A stretch of 64,000 nt of DNA from Viola odorata (GCA_963691705.1 OY829538.1:33500836-33564835); one strand, 5' to 3'; numbered from the stretch's first letter, positions 1-10,444 are shown. Notes: a model not told the origin generated them from the letters alone. Program-made: numbers and translations.

Positions 1-445
1 TCGACCCTCTTCGGATTTGCAGGATCAATTAGACGCGGCCTTGGCGAAGGCGAAGGAGCTATCGCAGTTGCAAGAACGAACTCGGGCGGAGTTGGAGGAT
101 TGTCGCGCTGAACTTTCTCGGGAGAAGTCGAAGGGGAAAGCGAGAGCAGAGCTAATGGAGGCGGAACTGGTGGTGGCTGATAAAAAGAACGTATTCCTTC
201 GGGAAGAGTTGTCATCTCGTGATGCCGATTTGGCCAAAGTTCCTTCGAGGATAGCTTGGTGGAAGAGTAAGACCATTGAGGTTTGTATCGCAGGATTTGT
301 GGATCTCCATATCCGAGGCGCCGTCGATTCATCCATGTTGGCCGATTACGCTTCCCAAAAAATTAAAGATCTTAGTGAAGGCGAAAGGGGTTTTCCTTCT
401 TCTAGGGAAAAGCAAGGGAATGATGAGGCATGCGATGACTCTTAA
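1..445 (+). CDS. 3' end of an antisense coiled-coil ORF (partial)
   Basis: The frame is open from the window edge to a TAA at 443-445. The visible 140 or so residues are mostly a charged, heptad-rich coiled coil (Glu, Lys, Arg and Leu rich) followed by a short segment with adjacent tryptophans and a Ser/Asp-rich tail. A splice-acceptor-like TTTGCAG ends at 22, so the visible part may be the last exon of a spliced gene. It lies on the same strand as, and upstream of, the longer antisense gene at 1065, and resembles its C-terminus in architecture but not clearly in sequence. It may be a second antisense gene of Tat-1 or part of a further nested element. Function unknown. Confidence 0.5.
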   Translation, partial: RPSSDLQDQLDAALAKAKELSQLQERTRAELEDCRAELSREKSKGKARAELMEAELVVADKKNVFLREELSSRDADLAKVPSRIAWWKSKTIEVCIAGFVDLHIRGAVDSSMLADYASQKIKDLSEGERGFPSSREKQGNDEACDDS

Positions 446-1064
446 TTGATCCATTGAAGAACATTGCTATTTGTTTTCCATGTCTTGTAATAACGTCCTA
501 TCTCGAGGCGATATCGGTACCTTGCTCTTCGGGCGATATCTTATTTTATTTCGCTCTCTTGTACTGTCTTGAGAACTGTTCTTTTATTCAACGCCGATTT
601 GTATCATTTCTTTTCTTGTGATATCGCTTTTGCTTTTTATCAAAAAGTCACATCTACTTTCCAGAGCATTTAATGCTAGCGACCCTTCCGTCGGTGCACG
701 GGAAAAGTCATGATGGTGCAGACACACGTGTTCGTTTCTTCTGCCTCTCCACCTTAGCGTGTTTAGAAATTTTAACAAGATCGAAGCGCTTGTCGTGCTT
801 CTTCTAGAGTCGTACTCATTGCTTGAGTCTTATCCCTCATGCCACTTCGACACAACGACTGCAGCATCCGTCGTTTCCTTTTAATTACTAGGGTTATAAA
901 CCCTCTTTATTTCTTCCCTTTTCTTTTTCACTCCACTTTTTCATATTATCTCTCGGCCGTCTTGCCCTTCTCACCTCCATTCAAGGCTTTCAAAGTTCTT
1001 TCCTTTCAAAGGTACTTCCCTTCCTTTCCCTCGTCTTCTTTATTTCTATTTCCTTAGTCCTGCC
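446..1064 (+). promoter_or_regulatory. Probable promoter and 5' leader of the antisense gene
   Basis: This spacer lies between the two plus-strand ORFs. It contains a G-box core CACGTG at 725-730, a TATA-like TTATAAA at 894-900, and then a pyrimidine-rich leader up to the ATG at 1065, which is a common plant 5' UTR composition. It also contains repeated CGATATC-type words near 505-540. The promoter role is inferred from motif order and position only. Confidence 0.45.
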
Positions 1065-3395
1065 ATGGCAAAGACTCGTCGTTCTGAGTCAAAATCCTTT
1101 GATGAGAAGAAAATGGATACCACGGTCAGTGTTATTACCACGGAGGCCATTCTCCAGGAGCATTTGGCTACTCACGGTGCCGTTATTCCTGACGGTTGCC
1201 AAGCTGTTGTTGCCCCTAGGTCAGTTCGTTTAAACAGCGTTCTGACCGGCAATCAAAGGGTGTTATATGCCCAGATGTTTCGCTACGGTTTCCGGCTCCC
1301 TATCGATTCTTTCGTCAAGGGTTTGCTTATTGCTGGCAATTTCAATCCTGCCCAGTTAGCCCCAAATGCATATTGCTGTGTTTATGCTTTTTTGGAACTC
1401 TGTAGATATAAGGGGATCACTTCCCCTTCTCTTTTGCTGCTTAGATCCCTTTTTAAATTGATGAAGTGCCGGGGTGTGATAACCATATCACCTCGTTTTG
1501 ACGATGATTCTCTCAAGTCTTTTACTTGGAAGTTGCTCCATATTGAGTCTTCTGTTGAGGCTTGGAAAAAGGAGTTCTTTCTGATAAATTTTCCTGACGC
1601 TCCTGGTCCCGAGTGGCGTTCTGGGTTCAACCAGGACGTCCAAGATGGCATTTGGAGTCGACCAGGGACCCTTCCCGCTCGTGAACAAGGATGGTTAAAC
1701 ACCTTACTCCAACTGGAGATCAGCGTTCATATTCGACTCACGGCCTGCCGAATGGCCATTCAGGAGTGCGTTAGACGTGAGTATCGCGCTACCTTTCCCT
1801 TTCATCACTGATACTAACGCTGACGTTATTTTGTGATTTTGCAGCGACGGATCCTGATTATAAACCGGAAAGCGTAAGAAGACGCTTAAGGAGAGCTCAT
1901 AAAAGAGAAGAAAGGGAAAAGCTCGATTCAGAGGCCACTGATAATCCTTCTGAGCTTCCGGCTACTTCCGCGAATCTCGCTCAAGTATCCTCCTCCTCAG
2001 TTGGCGAAGGGGATACCGACATCCTTGAAGGTGTTCCCATCGTGACTATTGCTGCTCCCTCGTCTTCTCATGCTCCTAAGGCCATTGCCAGAGGAAAAAA
2101 GAAGAAAAGAACACGGAGTATCGCCACTCTTACTCCTTCTCCCGACGCTGCGGGTTCTTCTGAGGCACTACCTTCCCTCAACACCGCTACCGTAAGCGTG
2201 TTGTGCCTCAATATCTTTCGTCATTTGATCTATTTTCCTTTTTCTCAATTCGTACTCCTTGCAGGAGGCCGTTGTAATGACTGCTTCCGCTCCTTCAGGC
2301 GATATGAATCTCACTTATGTGCTGAGGGGTTCCGCGAAGAGGGCCCGGATAGAAGGCGAGGATGAGAACATACCCTCCTCTAACATCGCGGGGGAAGGTG
2401 GTTCCGTTAACGTTCCTAATTCCGCAGTGGTTCCTCCGGGTGGACATTCCGCGGAAGTTTTGGGGGACCTAGGAGGTGCGGACCCCTTTGGTGCTTCGTC
2501 CAGTTCCTTCGGTGGGCCTGTGCATCATTATTCCTCTTCTTTAGGCTATCAAGACGTCTTGCAGGACCTTTCGGGCTATCAGCCTCATGGTACCTTCTTG
2601 CCCCCGGGCAGTTCTTCTTCACAGGTTCGCGCCCCTGGTCCTCTGGCTTTCGTTCCCTCTAGCGTTCCTTGGCGGCAACGCTATAATGAAGCCGGAACCT
2701 CTTTCAATTTTGCGGCGGACCTTTGTCCATTGGACGGGCTCGGCGAAGTGACCCATCAGGTTGAGTTGTTCGACTTCCGTACCCGTGGTTTGGCAGCCAT
2801 CGGGGGCGATGGTTCAGATGAGGTTTCTGCGCTGCTGGCTTCTCACATTCTGGCCTCATCTGCAGAACGGGAAGCTTTCCTTTCCCTGGCGGAAGATGAC
2901 CAAGTGAACTCTTTCCGTGCTAGCCTTTTCTCCAATATGATGAAGTTTCACTACTGGGCGGAGGAGATGAAGCATCGGACTGTTTCCCTCCGTTCTGTTT
3001 CGGCGGAGCTGTCCAAGGAGCAAGATGAAAAGAAAAAGGTGTTGGCAGATCGTTCCAAGATACTGCTGGCTCACCACGAGTTACAGAAACAGCATTCCGC
3101 TCTGGAAACGGCTTTGTCAGAGGAACAGGCCAAAGTGACTGCTTTGGAGAGTGAGAAGTCCTCTTTAGAAAAGGAGAAGGCAGCTTTGGCGGAAGAGTCA
3201 GTCGATATGGGCTGGTGGCATGCTGAACAGACCGCCCGTGTTCTAGTTAAGTGTTTCGAAGAAATTCATGGGGTGGATGCGTACAAGGGTGAAGATGTCG
3301 CGAAAGCCTTTCTACAAAGTTCTGCCCATATCAACGAGGTAGGCTATCGCCAAGCCAAGGCAGCGGGCTGGAAACGAAAAGACCCCGAGAGCTGA
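1065..3395 (+). CDS. Antisense gene of Tat-1 (three predicted exons, 729 codons, transposon-protein-like)
   Basis: Predicted exons are 1065-1776, 1845-2191 and 2265-3395. Both introns are GT-AG (donors GTGAGT and GTAAGC, acceptors ending TTGCAG), 68 and 73 bp long, and intron 1 has a perfect TACTAAC branch site about 30 nt before the acceptor. Exon lengths keep one frame of 730 codons including stop. Residues of about 30-235 resemble the plant 'putative gypsy type transposon' N-terminal domain (leucine-rich helices, a W-K-x-x-F-F motif, a late proline/tryptophan stretch). The middle is low-complexity Ser/Pro/Gly with a basic KKKKR cluster that could act as a nuclear signal. Residues of about 590-668 form a coiled coil. 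The gene runs opposite to gag-pol in the pol-to-3'LTR interval, where Tat elements are known to carry antisense ORFs. Function is unknown. No stop or frameshift is seen, although the sense pol has one. Confidence 0.8.
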
Positions 3396-4499
3396 TGTGT
3401 CGCTATATTTTGCCGTTCCCTCCAGCGATCAAATATCGCTTGGCTTTTGTCTTTTGCCTTTGCAGCATAAATATTTTGAACAGTGAATCTTTGTAAATCT
3501 TTGAGATGCCTTTAATATTTCTAGACAATCCCTTTATCGGTGTTCCTCTTTTATTTTTCTCATCGCGAGACTTCTCTCGTCACTGAGGTTGCCTTATCCT
3601 CACGGTGCGTTTACTTTCTTGAGCAGATCCTTGGTATTTATACCAAGATGACCAAGATCTATGTCAGTTTGGCCTTTCGATAAGCCTATCGGTATCATGA
3701 CCACCGCTCCTTCCGCTGCTCAGAAGTATTCTGCACATTTCTAATTGTAGATCGTCAATAACAAAACGAAATTTGAGAGACGGTGATTACCCGTAGGAGC
3801 CTGTTTGCTGCCATCATTGGGCTTTATCACGGAACCCGTTTCAAATCGCGTTGTCCCTCGGCTCTATACTTCGCCAGGGATTACTCATCCGGTTACTAGC
3901 TGGAATTACGCGATCCTTCACGTTTCCCTTATCTCTCGTTCGGCCTTTCTAAGTGCCTCATCTCGTGAGCTGTCGGATCTGGACGGCTTATCACAAGGCT
4001 AGGGAATTTTCACTTTTATAGGCGTTGTCCTCTCGTTTAGAACCGTGTCCTTACTTAACGGTTTAGCTGCACCAGCCCGACCGTTAAGATAGGATTCTTG
4101 TTTCTAAACAGAGTTTCTAACTCTTTGGGGCGTGTCTTGTTTTGATGTACCGTCTCCACGAGATCGGTTATCATTAAAGAACTTTTCACTCCCAAAGATA
4201 CCGGGCAGTGCCCTCACTTAGTGAGCCATCTGATCAAGATCGGTCATCACAAGGATAAGACTTTTCACCCCCGGGGGCGTCAAGGATCTTTCAATCCGAC
4301 GCTAATCAAGGATACACTGGGGTCGTGCCCTCACTTAGTGGGCCATCTGATCAAGACCGACCATCACAAGGGTAGGACTTTTCACTCCCAGGGTACCCCC
4401 CTTTTTATCTGCACAAAAGCAACCACAAACCCACGAAAACTCTCCTATTGAGCGTTAGCCACGGTTAGGGTCGTTATAATCCAAATAGTGCAGATAAAA
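3396..4499. other. Tat-1 3' region between the antisense gene and the pol stop
   Basis: No convincing gene. The 3' flank of the antisense gene is AT-rich to about 3800. From about 4140 to 4400 there are imperfect tandem units with a 117-bp period (for example GTGCCCTCAC at 4208 and 4325), ending about 100 bp before the pol stop. Similar units lie at the same place in Tat-2, just after pol. Confidence 0.6.
4140..4400 (-). repeat. Post-pol tandem repeat of Tat-1, about 117-bp unit
   Basis: Two full units and a partial one can be aligned by eye. Each has the words GTGCCCTCACTTAGTG, CATCTGATCAAGA and a GGACTTTTCACTCCC-like end. Related words, in inverse orientation as expected for the opposite-strand element, occur in Tat-2 near 19230-19420 with a period of about 86 bp. 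Conservation of position in two Tat families suggests a non-coding role in the element. Confidence 0.65.
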
Positions 4500-6695
4500 T
4501 TAAACTCTAGGATAATATAACTTCAAACGAGCGATATTCCAGGAGTTGGATAAGGGCGTACCGTCAAGTGTCTCCAGGCGATAGGCCCCTCTTCCGACAA
4601 CGTGGGTTACGCGATACGGTCCTTCCCAGTTAGGACTAAGCTTTCCCATACGTTGTCCGGTTGCTCGCCTGTCTCGGAGCACCAGGTCACCGTTTTTCAA
4701 CAATCGCTCTTTGACCTGCCTGTTATGATAACGGGCCATTTTTCTCTTGTAGTGTTGCGTTTTCAGTAGGACTTCTTCTCGAACCTCTGGTAACGCGTCC
4801 AGGTTAGCACGTAACCGTTCCTCATTTCGTTCCTCACGAAAGTGAGCCACCCGTAGGCTCATGGCCCCAATTTCCACTGGCGTAACGGCTTCAGTTCCAA
4901 AAGCCAACGCGAAAGGCGTTTCTCCAGTGCTAACTTTTTCGGTCATGCGGTATGCCCACATCACGTATGGCAATTCATTAGCCCACTTCTTCTTAGACCC
5001 CTCTATGTTTTTCTTAATACCGCTGAGGATGCTCCTATTAGTTACCTCTGCCTGTCCGTTGGTTTGTGGGTGAGCCACGGAAGAGAATCTCTGCTCAATC
5101 CCGAATTCTGAACATTGGTCTTTGAAGAATTGGCTGGTGAACTGGGTCCCGTTATCGCTGACAAGGATACGAGGCACCCCGAATCTCATGATAACTTGAT
5201 GTTTGAAAAAACGCCATGTTTTTTCTGCCGTGATTGTGGCAACCGCTTCAGCTTCCGCCCACTTTGTAAAATAGTCCACAGCCACTATCACAAATTTCAG
5301 TTGGGACCTTGCCTTTGGAAATGGACCCAGGATGTCAATCCCCCATTTGGCAAAAGGGCAAGGGGCGATGATTTCCGATATTTCCGTGGCCGGACGTCGA
5401 GGAATTTTAGCAAATTCCTGACATTTGGGGCATGCTTGTACATAATTGTGGCAATCCCTTCGTATGGTGGGCCAGTAGAATCCTGATCTGAAAACTTGTG
5501 CCGCCATGGTGCCGCCTGACGCGTGCATTCCGCATATCCCTTCGTGGATTTTGCGTAAGGTGTGAAGGCCCTCTTGTTCGGTTATACATTTGGCGCCGGG
5601 GTGAGAAAAACATCTTCGAATTAGATCCCCGTTATAGTACGTGCAACGAGCAGCCTGTCTTAATACTTTCATCTTTTCAGCGTTACCGTCAGGCAGCTCT
5701 TCGTGCATCAGGTATTTTATTACTGGCATCCGCCAATCATTCTCGAGCTCATTCACACACAAAGAGGCTTGTTCCTCCATGAAGGACGGCACCGATAGCT
5801 CACGATAATACACATCTTTAGGTATAGATGCTTCAGGATTCGCGGCCAGCTTGGCAAGGTAATCGGCTTCAGCGTTTTCCTCTCGGGGAACGTGCTCGAA
5901 GCTGACTTGCATGCCCTCTTTCTTTATTTCCACTAGTTCTCGCGTTACCTTAGAGAGGTATTGCACCATAATAGGTTCTCGAGCCTGAGAGTGTCCTGAG
6001 ACCTGGTCAATTATCAGTTTGGAGTCTCCACAAATTTTTAGACGCAGATCTCCTGTTTGGCCGGTATCGTGCCTTCCCTTTGAAGAAAACTCTCTTCCTA
6101 TTCTGAGTCTAGCTAGCAACGCCTCATATTCAGCTGCGTTATTGGACAAAGGCTGCAAGATTCGAATAGCATACCGTATATGCATATCGTGCGGCCCGTT
6201 TATGAAGACTCCGGCCCCCGCCAGTTCTTGGTTTTTGGCTCCGTCCACATGAACGATCCAAAGATCCGTATATGTTTCCGGGAATGGGAGATCCATATCG
6301 TTCCATTCCGCTTCAGGTACACCACTCAAAGGGTCCACTGTGAAAGTACACTCTGCTATAAAATCAGCAAGGACCTGAGCCTTTACGGATGGCCGGGACT
6401 GGTACCTCAAACCATATTGTTCGAGTTCTAGGGCCCAGATCAGCATTCTTCCTGAAGATTCAGGCTTTCGAAATATCCTCTTCAAGGGTTGGTCTGTAAG
6501 TACAACGATGGGATAAGACTGGAAGTATCGGTCCATCTTGCGGGCGGCTTGTATAAGGGCGAACGCTATTTTCTCAATACGAGCATATCGCAGTTCCGCG
6601 TCCTTTAAGACATGACTCACGAAGTAAACTGGGTGATGAGTGTGGTTATCGTCACGAACAAGGACGGCGCTGACCACTTCGTCCGCCGCGCTCAA
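4500..6695 (-). CDS. Tat-1 pol, 3' half: RNase H, archaeal-type RNase H, integrase
   Basis: This 731-residue frame begins at the end of the RT/RNase H region. It holds the retroviral-type RNase H (residues about 1-120), then a second RNase H (about 140-285) starting with the VHVDGA motif and with NNAAEYEAL, typical of the archaeal-type domain acquired by Tat elements. The integrase follows: an HHCC zinc finger (HxxC pair with CPKCQ near residue 425), then the DDE core (GIDILGPFP, VSDNGTQFTSQ, HPQTNGQAEV), and a C-terminal LSPNWEGPY segment. The first M is probably not a natural start; this part is normally translated as one polyprotein with the preceding ORF. All motifs look intact. Confidence 0.88.
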   Translation of the reverse strand: MSAADEVVSAVLVRDDNHTHHPVYFVSHVLKDAELRYARIEKIAFALIQAARKMDRYFQSYPIVVLTDQPLKRIFRKPESSGRMLIWALELEQYGLRYQSRPSVKAQVLADFIAECTFTVDPLSGVPEAEWNDMDLPFPETYTDLWIVHVDGAKNQELAGAGVFINGPHDMHIRYAIRILQPLSNNAAEYEALLARLRIGREFSSKGRHDTGQTGDLRLKICGDSKLIIDQVSGHSQAREPIMVQYLSKVTRELVEIKKEGMQVSFEHVPREENAEADYLAKLAANPEASIPKDVYYRELSVPSFMEEQASLCVNELENDWRMPVIKYLMHEELPDGNAEKMKVLRQAARCTYYNGDLIRRCFSHPGAKCITEQEGLHTLRKIHEGICGMHASGGTMAAQVFRSGFYWPTIRRDCHNYVQACPKCQEFAKIPRRPATEISEIIAPCPFAKWGIDILGPFPKARSQLKFVIVAVDYFTKWAEAEAVATITAEKTWRFFKHQVIMRFGVPRILVSDNGTQFTSQFFKDQCSEFGIEQRFSSVAHPQTNGQAEVTNRSILSGIKKNIEGSKKKWANELPYVMWAYRMTEKVSTGETPFALAFGTEAVTPVEIGAMSLRVAHFREERNEERLRANLDALPEVREEVLLKTQHYKRKMARYHNRQVKERLLKNGDLVLRDRRATGQRMGKLSPNWEGPYRVTHVVGRGAYRLETLDGTPLSNSWNIARLKLYYPRV

Positions 6696-9600
6696 GGGTA
6701 TCGTCGGACTCGGGCCTTGTCAATAATAAATCAGATGATAAATAGTCTTTTAAGTCCACAAATGCTTGCTCACATTCTGGGGTCCACCCAAACGTGGCTT
6801 TCCGTCGTATGACTTTGAAAAAAGGGAGGCACTTTTCTCCTTGCTTGGAGACGAATCGTCCCAGAGCGATAACGCGCCCCGTTAGCCTTTGCACTTCCTT
6901 AACGGTTCTCGGCGATATCATATCATGTATAGCTTTAACCTTGGAAGGATTAGGCTGGATACCTTTCTGGCTAACTACGTAGCCCAAGAACTTACCCGTC
7001 TGGTATGCAAACATGCACTTCCGGGGGTTTAGCTTCATGCGATACCTTTTCATTACATCAAAAACTTCCTTTAGATCCTGCAGGTGATCATGAAAATTCG
7101 CACTCTTTACCAGTATGTCGTCAACATATGCTTCCACATTTCTCCCTATTTGTTCCTCAAAAATCTTATTTGCCATTCGCTGAAACGTGGCCCCCGCGTT
7201 CTTTAGTCCAAATGGCATCGCTGTGTAGCAATACGTGGCTTTAGGAGTAAGGAAGGCGGTCTTCTCCTCATCCTCTAGGGCCATAGGGATTTGATGATAT
7301 CCGGAATTGGCGTCCAATGAGCTTAGATACGCGTATCCAGCGGTTTGATCAACCAACTGATCTATGCGAGGAAGCAGGTAGCAATCCTTAGGACAAGCGT
7401 CGTTCAAGTCGGTGAAGTCAATGCACATACGCCAGTCTCCATTGGGTTTAGGAACAAGAACCGGGTTGGCTAACCAAGTGGGATACTGTACTTCGCGAAT
7501 GAAACCCGCGTCAAGGAGCTTTACAACCTCCTTTTCCACAGCCGACGCTTTTTCGGTGGAGAACGCCCGTCGTTTTTGCTGAACTGGCTTGACGTCAGGG
7601 TCAGCGTTAAGCCTGTGCTCGGCTATTTCTCGTGATATACCTGGCATATCGGCGGGCTTCCATGCGAAATTTCCTTGGCATTTGTTCAACAGCCGTGCCA
7701 GTTGAAGATTTTCCGCTGGGCTGAGCTTATCGCTGACCAGGAAGCTAGCTCCCTCTTTGCCTATCACTGATACGGGTACCATCTTGTCAAGGGGTTGAGT
7801 GCGCTTTTCATCACCCTGCTCGTAGGGGTCTGCCGCTATACACACGTATCTATCGCAGCTTGTCTGGGTCATGAGCGAATAGCATTCTGCCGCCAGTTTC
7901 TGATCACCTTTTATCGATACCACCCCGTCCCAGGAGGGGTATTTCATCTTTAGATGTTTTTGTGATATCGCCGCTCCAAAGCGATTGAGGAAAGGCCGTC
8001 CGAGTATGACGTTATAGGGCAGATTCAGATCCACAACAAGGAACAACAAATTCTCTGACCGTTTGTAAGTGTCTTCTTGGAAGTACACGGGTAAGGTGAT
8101 TACTCCCGTAACAGGGATAGGGGTCCCATCCACTCCGACTATGGGTCTCTTACTAGGCGTTAACTCATCGTGGGGGCGTTTCATGAGGTTGTAAGCTTCC
8201 AGCGAAAAAAGGTTCACGGCACTCCCGTTGTCCACAAGAGTCCTTCTTATACCATGACTGGCGATGACAGGTGTGACTACCAAGGCGTCATTATGGGGGT
8301 AGATAACGCCTTTTTCATCCTCTTCTGAAAAGGATAAGATCACGCGGTCAAGTATGTCTATCGCTCCACCTTTCTTTGTCATGCCATCTCGCTTACGCTT
8401 TTCCCCTTTCGCCACCATCGACTGTTCTGATTCATCTGCGTAGGGGATCCCTTCCGCTATGATATTGATTATGGGGATGTCGTCGCCATCTATCGTGAAG
8501 GTTTCCACACCCTTTCCTTTGGGAGCGCTATCCGGCTGTGGGACTGGAGGGGGCCTTGGTCGTTCGTCTGCCGCTCTTCTTATCAGATTGTTTCGGGCAT
8601 CTTCCCTTACTTGAGTCGCAAATTCTCCCAGATATCCTTCCTCCACCAAGCGTTCTATCGCCCACTTTAATTCTCTGCAAGCCTCTGTGGAATGTCCTCT
8701 GGCTTTATGGAATTTACAGTAAGCGTTTTCTCTTCTGCCTAAAAGAACTCCAGGTTTCGTGGGTGCAGGATAACGGATAGGAAGATCTCGCTGTTCCGCT
8801 ATCGCCAAGATCTCCGCTCTTGGTACATTCAAGGAGGGAAAATCCGGATCATACGCCCGATTTTTGTTAGCGTTCCCTTGACGCTGATGAGGGGAACTAC
8901 CTTGTTTTCCTTTCGAGGAATTTCCTTTTTGCTTATCGTAGGTCTTTGGGATGTAATCTTTCCGTCGAGCGTAATCATCAGTGTAATGATCGTCAACCAG
9001 AGGATTTGCGGGAGCGGCAGGGATGTGAGGTGCCCCAGGCGGCATATTAAATGTTCTATTTCTATTTTCTTCTTCTTCCATTTTCGCATAATTATGGGCT
9101 TTAAGTCTTAGTGCGTCCAAGGATATTGGAGGATCCACCATCAATGCATCTTTCAGTTTTCCATAATGGCAGTTTCTTTTCAGAGCTTCTATGGCGAAAT
9201 CAACGGTAACGCCCGGCGTTAATGACATTTCCAGATCGAATCGACTGAGGAATTCTTTCAATGTCTCTTGGGGCTTCCGCTGTATGTCAAATAACGCTGC
9301 GGCAGATTTCCGAATTGGAATTGCTGTACTAAATCTGCTCCGAAATTTGGATTCCAACTGTGCGAAGTTACTAATGGATCCGCCAGGAAGACCTTCAAAC
9401 CAAAGACGAGCAACTCCCGATAAGGTCATAACAAATATCTGACATAAAGCCGCATCACTGTGGGTTTGAAACTGGACGAAATCCTTCACTTTGTTGATGT
9501 GCGAAATAGGATCTTTAGTACCATCATAAGTATCAGCGGGAAGCTTCACTCGCCTGCTGACCCTGTGACGTCTTATATGACGACTGAAAGGGTGACCTGA

Positions 9601-10359
9601 GGTATCATCATGAATCTCACGCGCATGACGTGGGGGAGATATGTCTCCTTGTCGCCCTCCTTCCCTTGGTTCAGGTATATGATGTCGCCTGGGAGACCGA
9701 CTGCGACTCCTGGGAGAACGACTTCGATATCTTCTGCTACTGGATCTTTCACTGTATACGGGAGATAAACTCCTGTTTGTTCCTTCTCTCCGTCCGGCCC
9801 AACGGTTCCTCAACGCCTCAAGCTGCCTGTCTTCCTGCAGAAGAAGTCTTTGCGGCATTTGTGGTACATAAGCCTCTACTCCTCCTTGAGTGAGCTGTAC
9901 GTGACCAACCGGGGGATTTCCTGCGGATAAAGGCACTTGGGGGTTCTCTGGAAACAACGGGGGCAAAGGTCGATCAGCAACAATAGATGGTGTGAACATG
10001 ACGCGAGGAGGAACGCTAGATCCAGAAGCACCAGGCGTGACTCTAGTGGCCATTTCAGTCAAATATTCCAAGCGGGCACGAAGGGCCGCTATTTCCATAG
10101 CAAAGGGATTTTCATTGTTAAGCACAGATTCTTCCAAAAGAGGAGTATAAAGATCAGATCCCACCGTCTGTGATGAAGAAATGACCGTCTGTGAGGAGAT
10201 AGATCCTCCGGCGATCCCGACCGAGAGGTCCAGAGGTCCCGAGATAGTCGATTGTGTCGTCATAGAGAGGTCAGCAGTAGCAAAAGGAAATAACCTCATG
10301 CGAGTTGAGAAAGGAATATTGGAAAATGTAGACCGGTCTGGCTCCGATCTGGCTGTCAT
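6652..10359 (-). CDS. Tat-1 gag-protease-RT polyprotein, frameshifted at its end
   Basis: The frame is open from 10410, but the start at 10359 is preferred because it aligns with the ATG of Tat-2 gag. Order: Arg/Ser-rich N-terminal region (SRSPRSRSRSP), the retrotransposon gag domain (about residues 290-400), a zinc-knuckle variant CxxHx4Hx4C (near 595), the aspartic protease with DNGS in place of the usual DT/SG, and reverse transcriptase with YVDD (near plus 7114-7131). Near 6690 the frame is lost and the downstream frame at 4500-6695 takes over. By comparison with Tat-2 this looks like a deletion of about 11 bp at the RT-RNase H junction. This is one of the least damaged polyproteins in the window. 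Confidence 0.88.
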   Translation of the reverse strand: MTARSEPDRSTFSNIPFSTRMRLFPFATADLSMTTQSTISGPLDLSVGIAGGSISSQTVISSSQTVGSDLYTPLLEESVLNNENPFAMEIAALRARLEYLTEMATRVTPGASGSSVPPRVMFTPSIVADRPLPPLFPENPQVPLSAGNPPVGHVQLTQGGVEAYVPQMPQRLLLQEDRQLEALRNRWAGRREGTNRSLSPVYSERSSSRRYRSRSPRSRSRSPRRHHIPEPREGGRQGDISPPRHAREIHDDTSGHPFSRHIRRHRVSRRVKLPADTYDGTKDPISHINKVKDFVQFQTHSDAALCQIFVMTLSGVARLWFEGLPGGSISNFAQLESKFRSRFSTAIPIRKSAAALFDIQRKPQETLKEFLSRFDLEMSLTPGVTVDFAIEALKRNCHYGKLKDALMVDPPISLDALRLKAHNYAKMEEEENRNRTFNMPPGAPHIPAAPANPLVDDHYTDDYARRKDYIPKTYDKQKGNSSKGKQGSSPHQRQGNANKNRAYDPDFPSLNVPRAEILAIAEQRDLPIRYPAPTKPGVLLGRRENAYCKFHKARGHSTEACRELKWAIERLVEEGYLGEFATQVREDARNNLIRRAADERPRPPPVPQPDSAPKGKGVETFTIDGDDIPIINIIAEGIPYADESEQSMVAKGEKRKRDGMTKKGGAIDILDRVILSFSEEDEKGVIYPHNDALVVTPVIASHGIRRTLVDNGSAVNLFSLEAYNLMKRPHDELTPSKRPIVGVDGTPIPVTGVITLPVYFQEDTYKRSENLLFLVVDLNLPYNVILGRPFLNRFGAAISQKHLKMKYPSWDGVVSIKGDQKLAAECYSLMTQTSCDRYVCIAADPYEQGDEKRTQPLDKMVPVSVIGKEGASFLVSDKLSPAENLQLARLLNKCQGNFAWKPADMPGISREIAEHRLNADPDVKPVQQKRRAFSTEKASAVEKEVVKLLDAGFIREVQYPTWLANPVLVPKPNGDWRMCIDFTDLNDACPKDCYLLPRIDQLVDQTAGYAYLSSLDANSGYHQIPMALEDEEKTAFLTPKATYCYTAMPFGLKNAGATFQRMANKIFEEQIGRNVEAYVDDILVKSANFHDHLQDLKEVFDVMKRYRMKLNPRKCMFAYQTGKFLGYVVSQKGIQPNPSKVKAIHDMISPRTVKEVQRLTGRVIALGRFVSKQGEKCLPFFKVIRRKATFGWTPECEQAFVDLKDYLSSDLLLTRPESDDTLERGGRSGQRRPCS

Positions 10360-10423
10360 AACCGTTCCGATCTCCCAACTAAACAGAGCTTGGCTATTAA
10401 GGACGCTCACTTAATACACCAAA

Positions 10424-10442
10424 GCTCTCAATGAAAGCACCA
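10424..10442 (-). promoter_or_regulatory. Tat-1 primer binding site
   Basis: Read on the minus strand the site is TGGTGCTTTCATTGAGAGC, two bases inside the LTR end. The same 19 bases occur at 13614-13632 directly after the Tat-2 5' LTR. This position and the leading TGG (complement of tRNA CCA) identify it as the minus-strand primer site. I do not assign the tRNA species. Confidence 0.85.
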
Positions 10443-10444
10443 TT

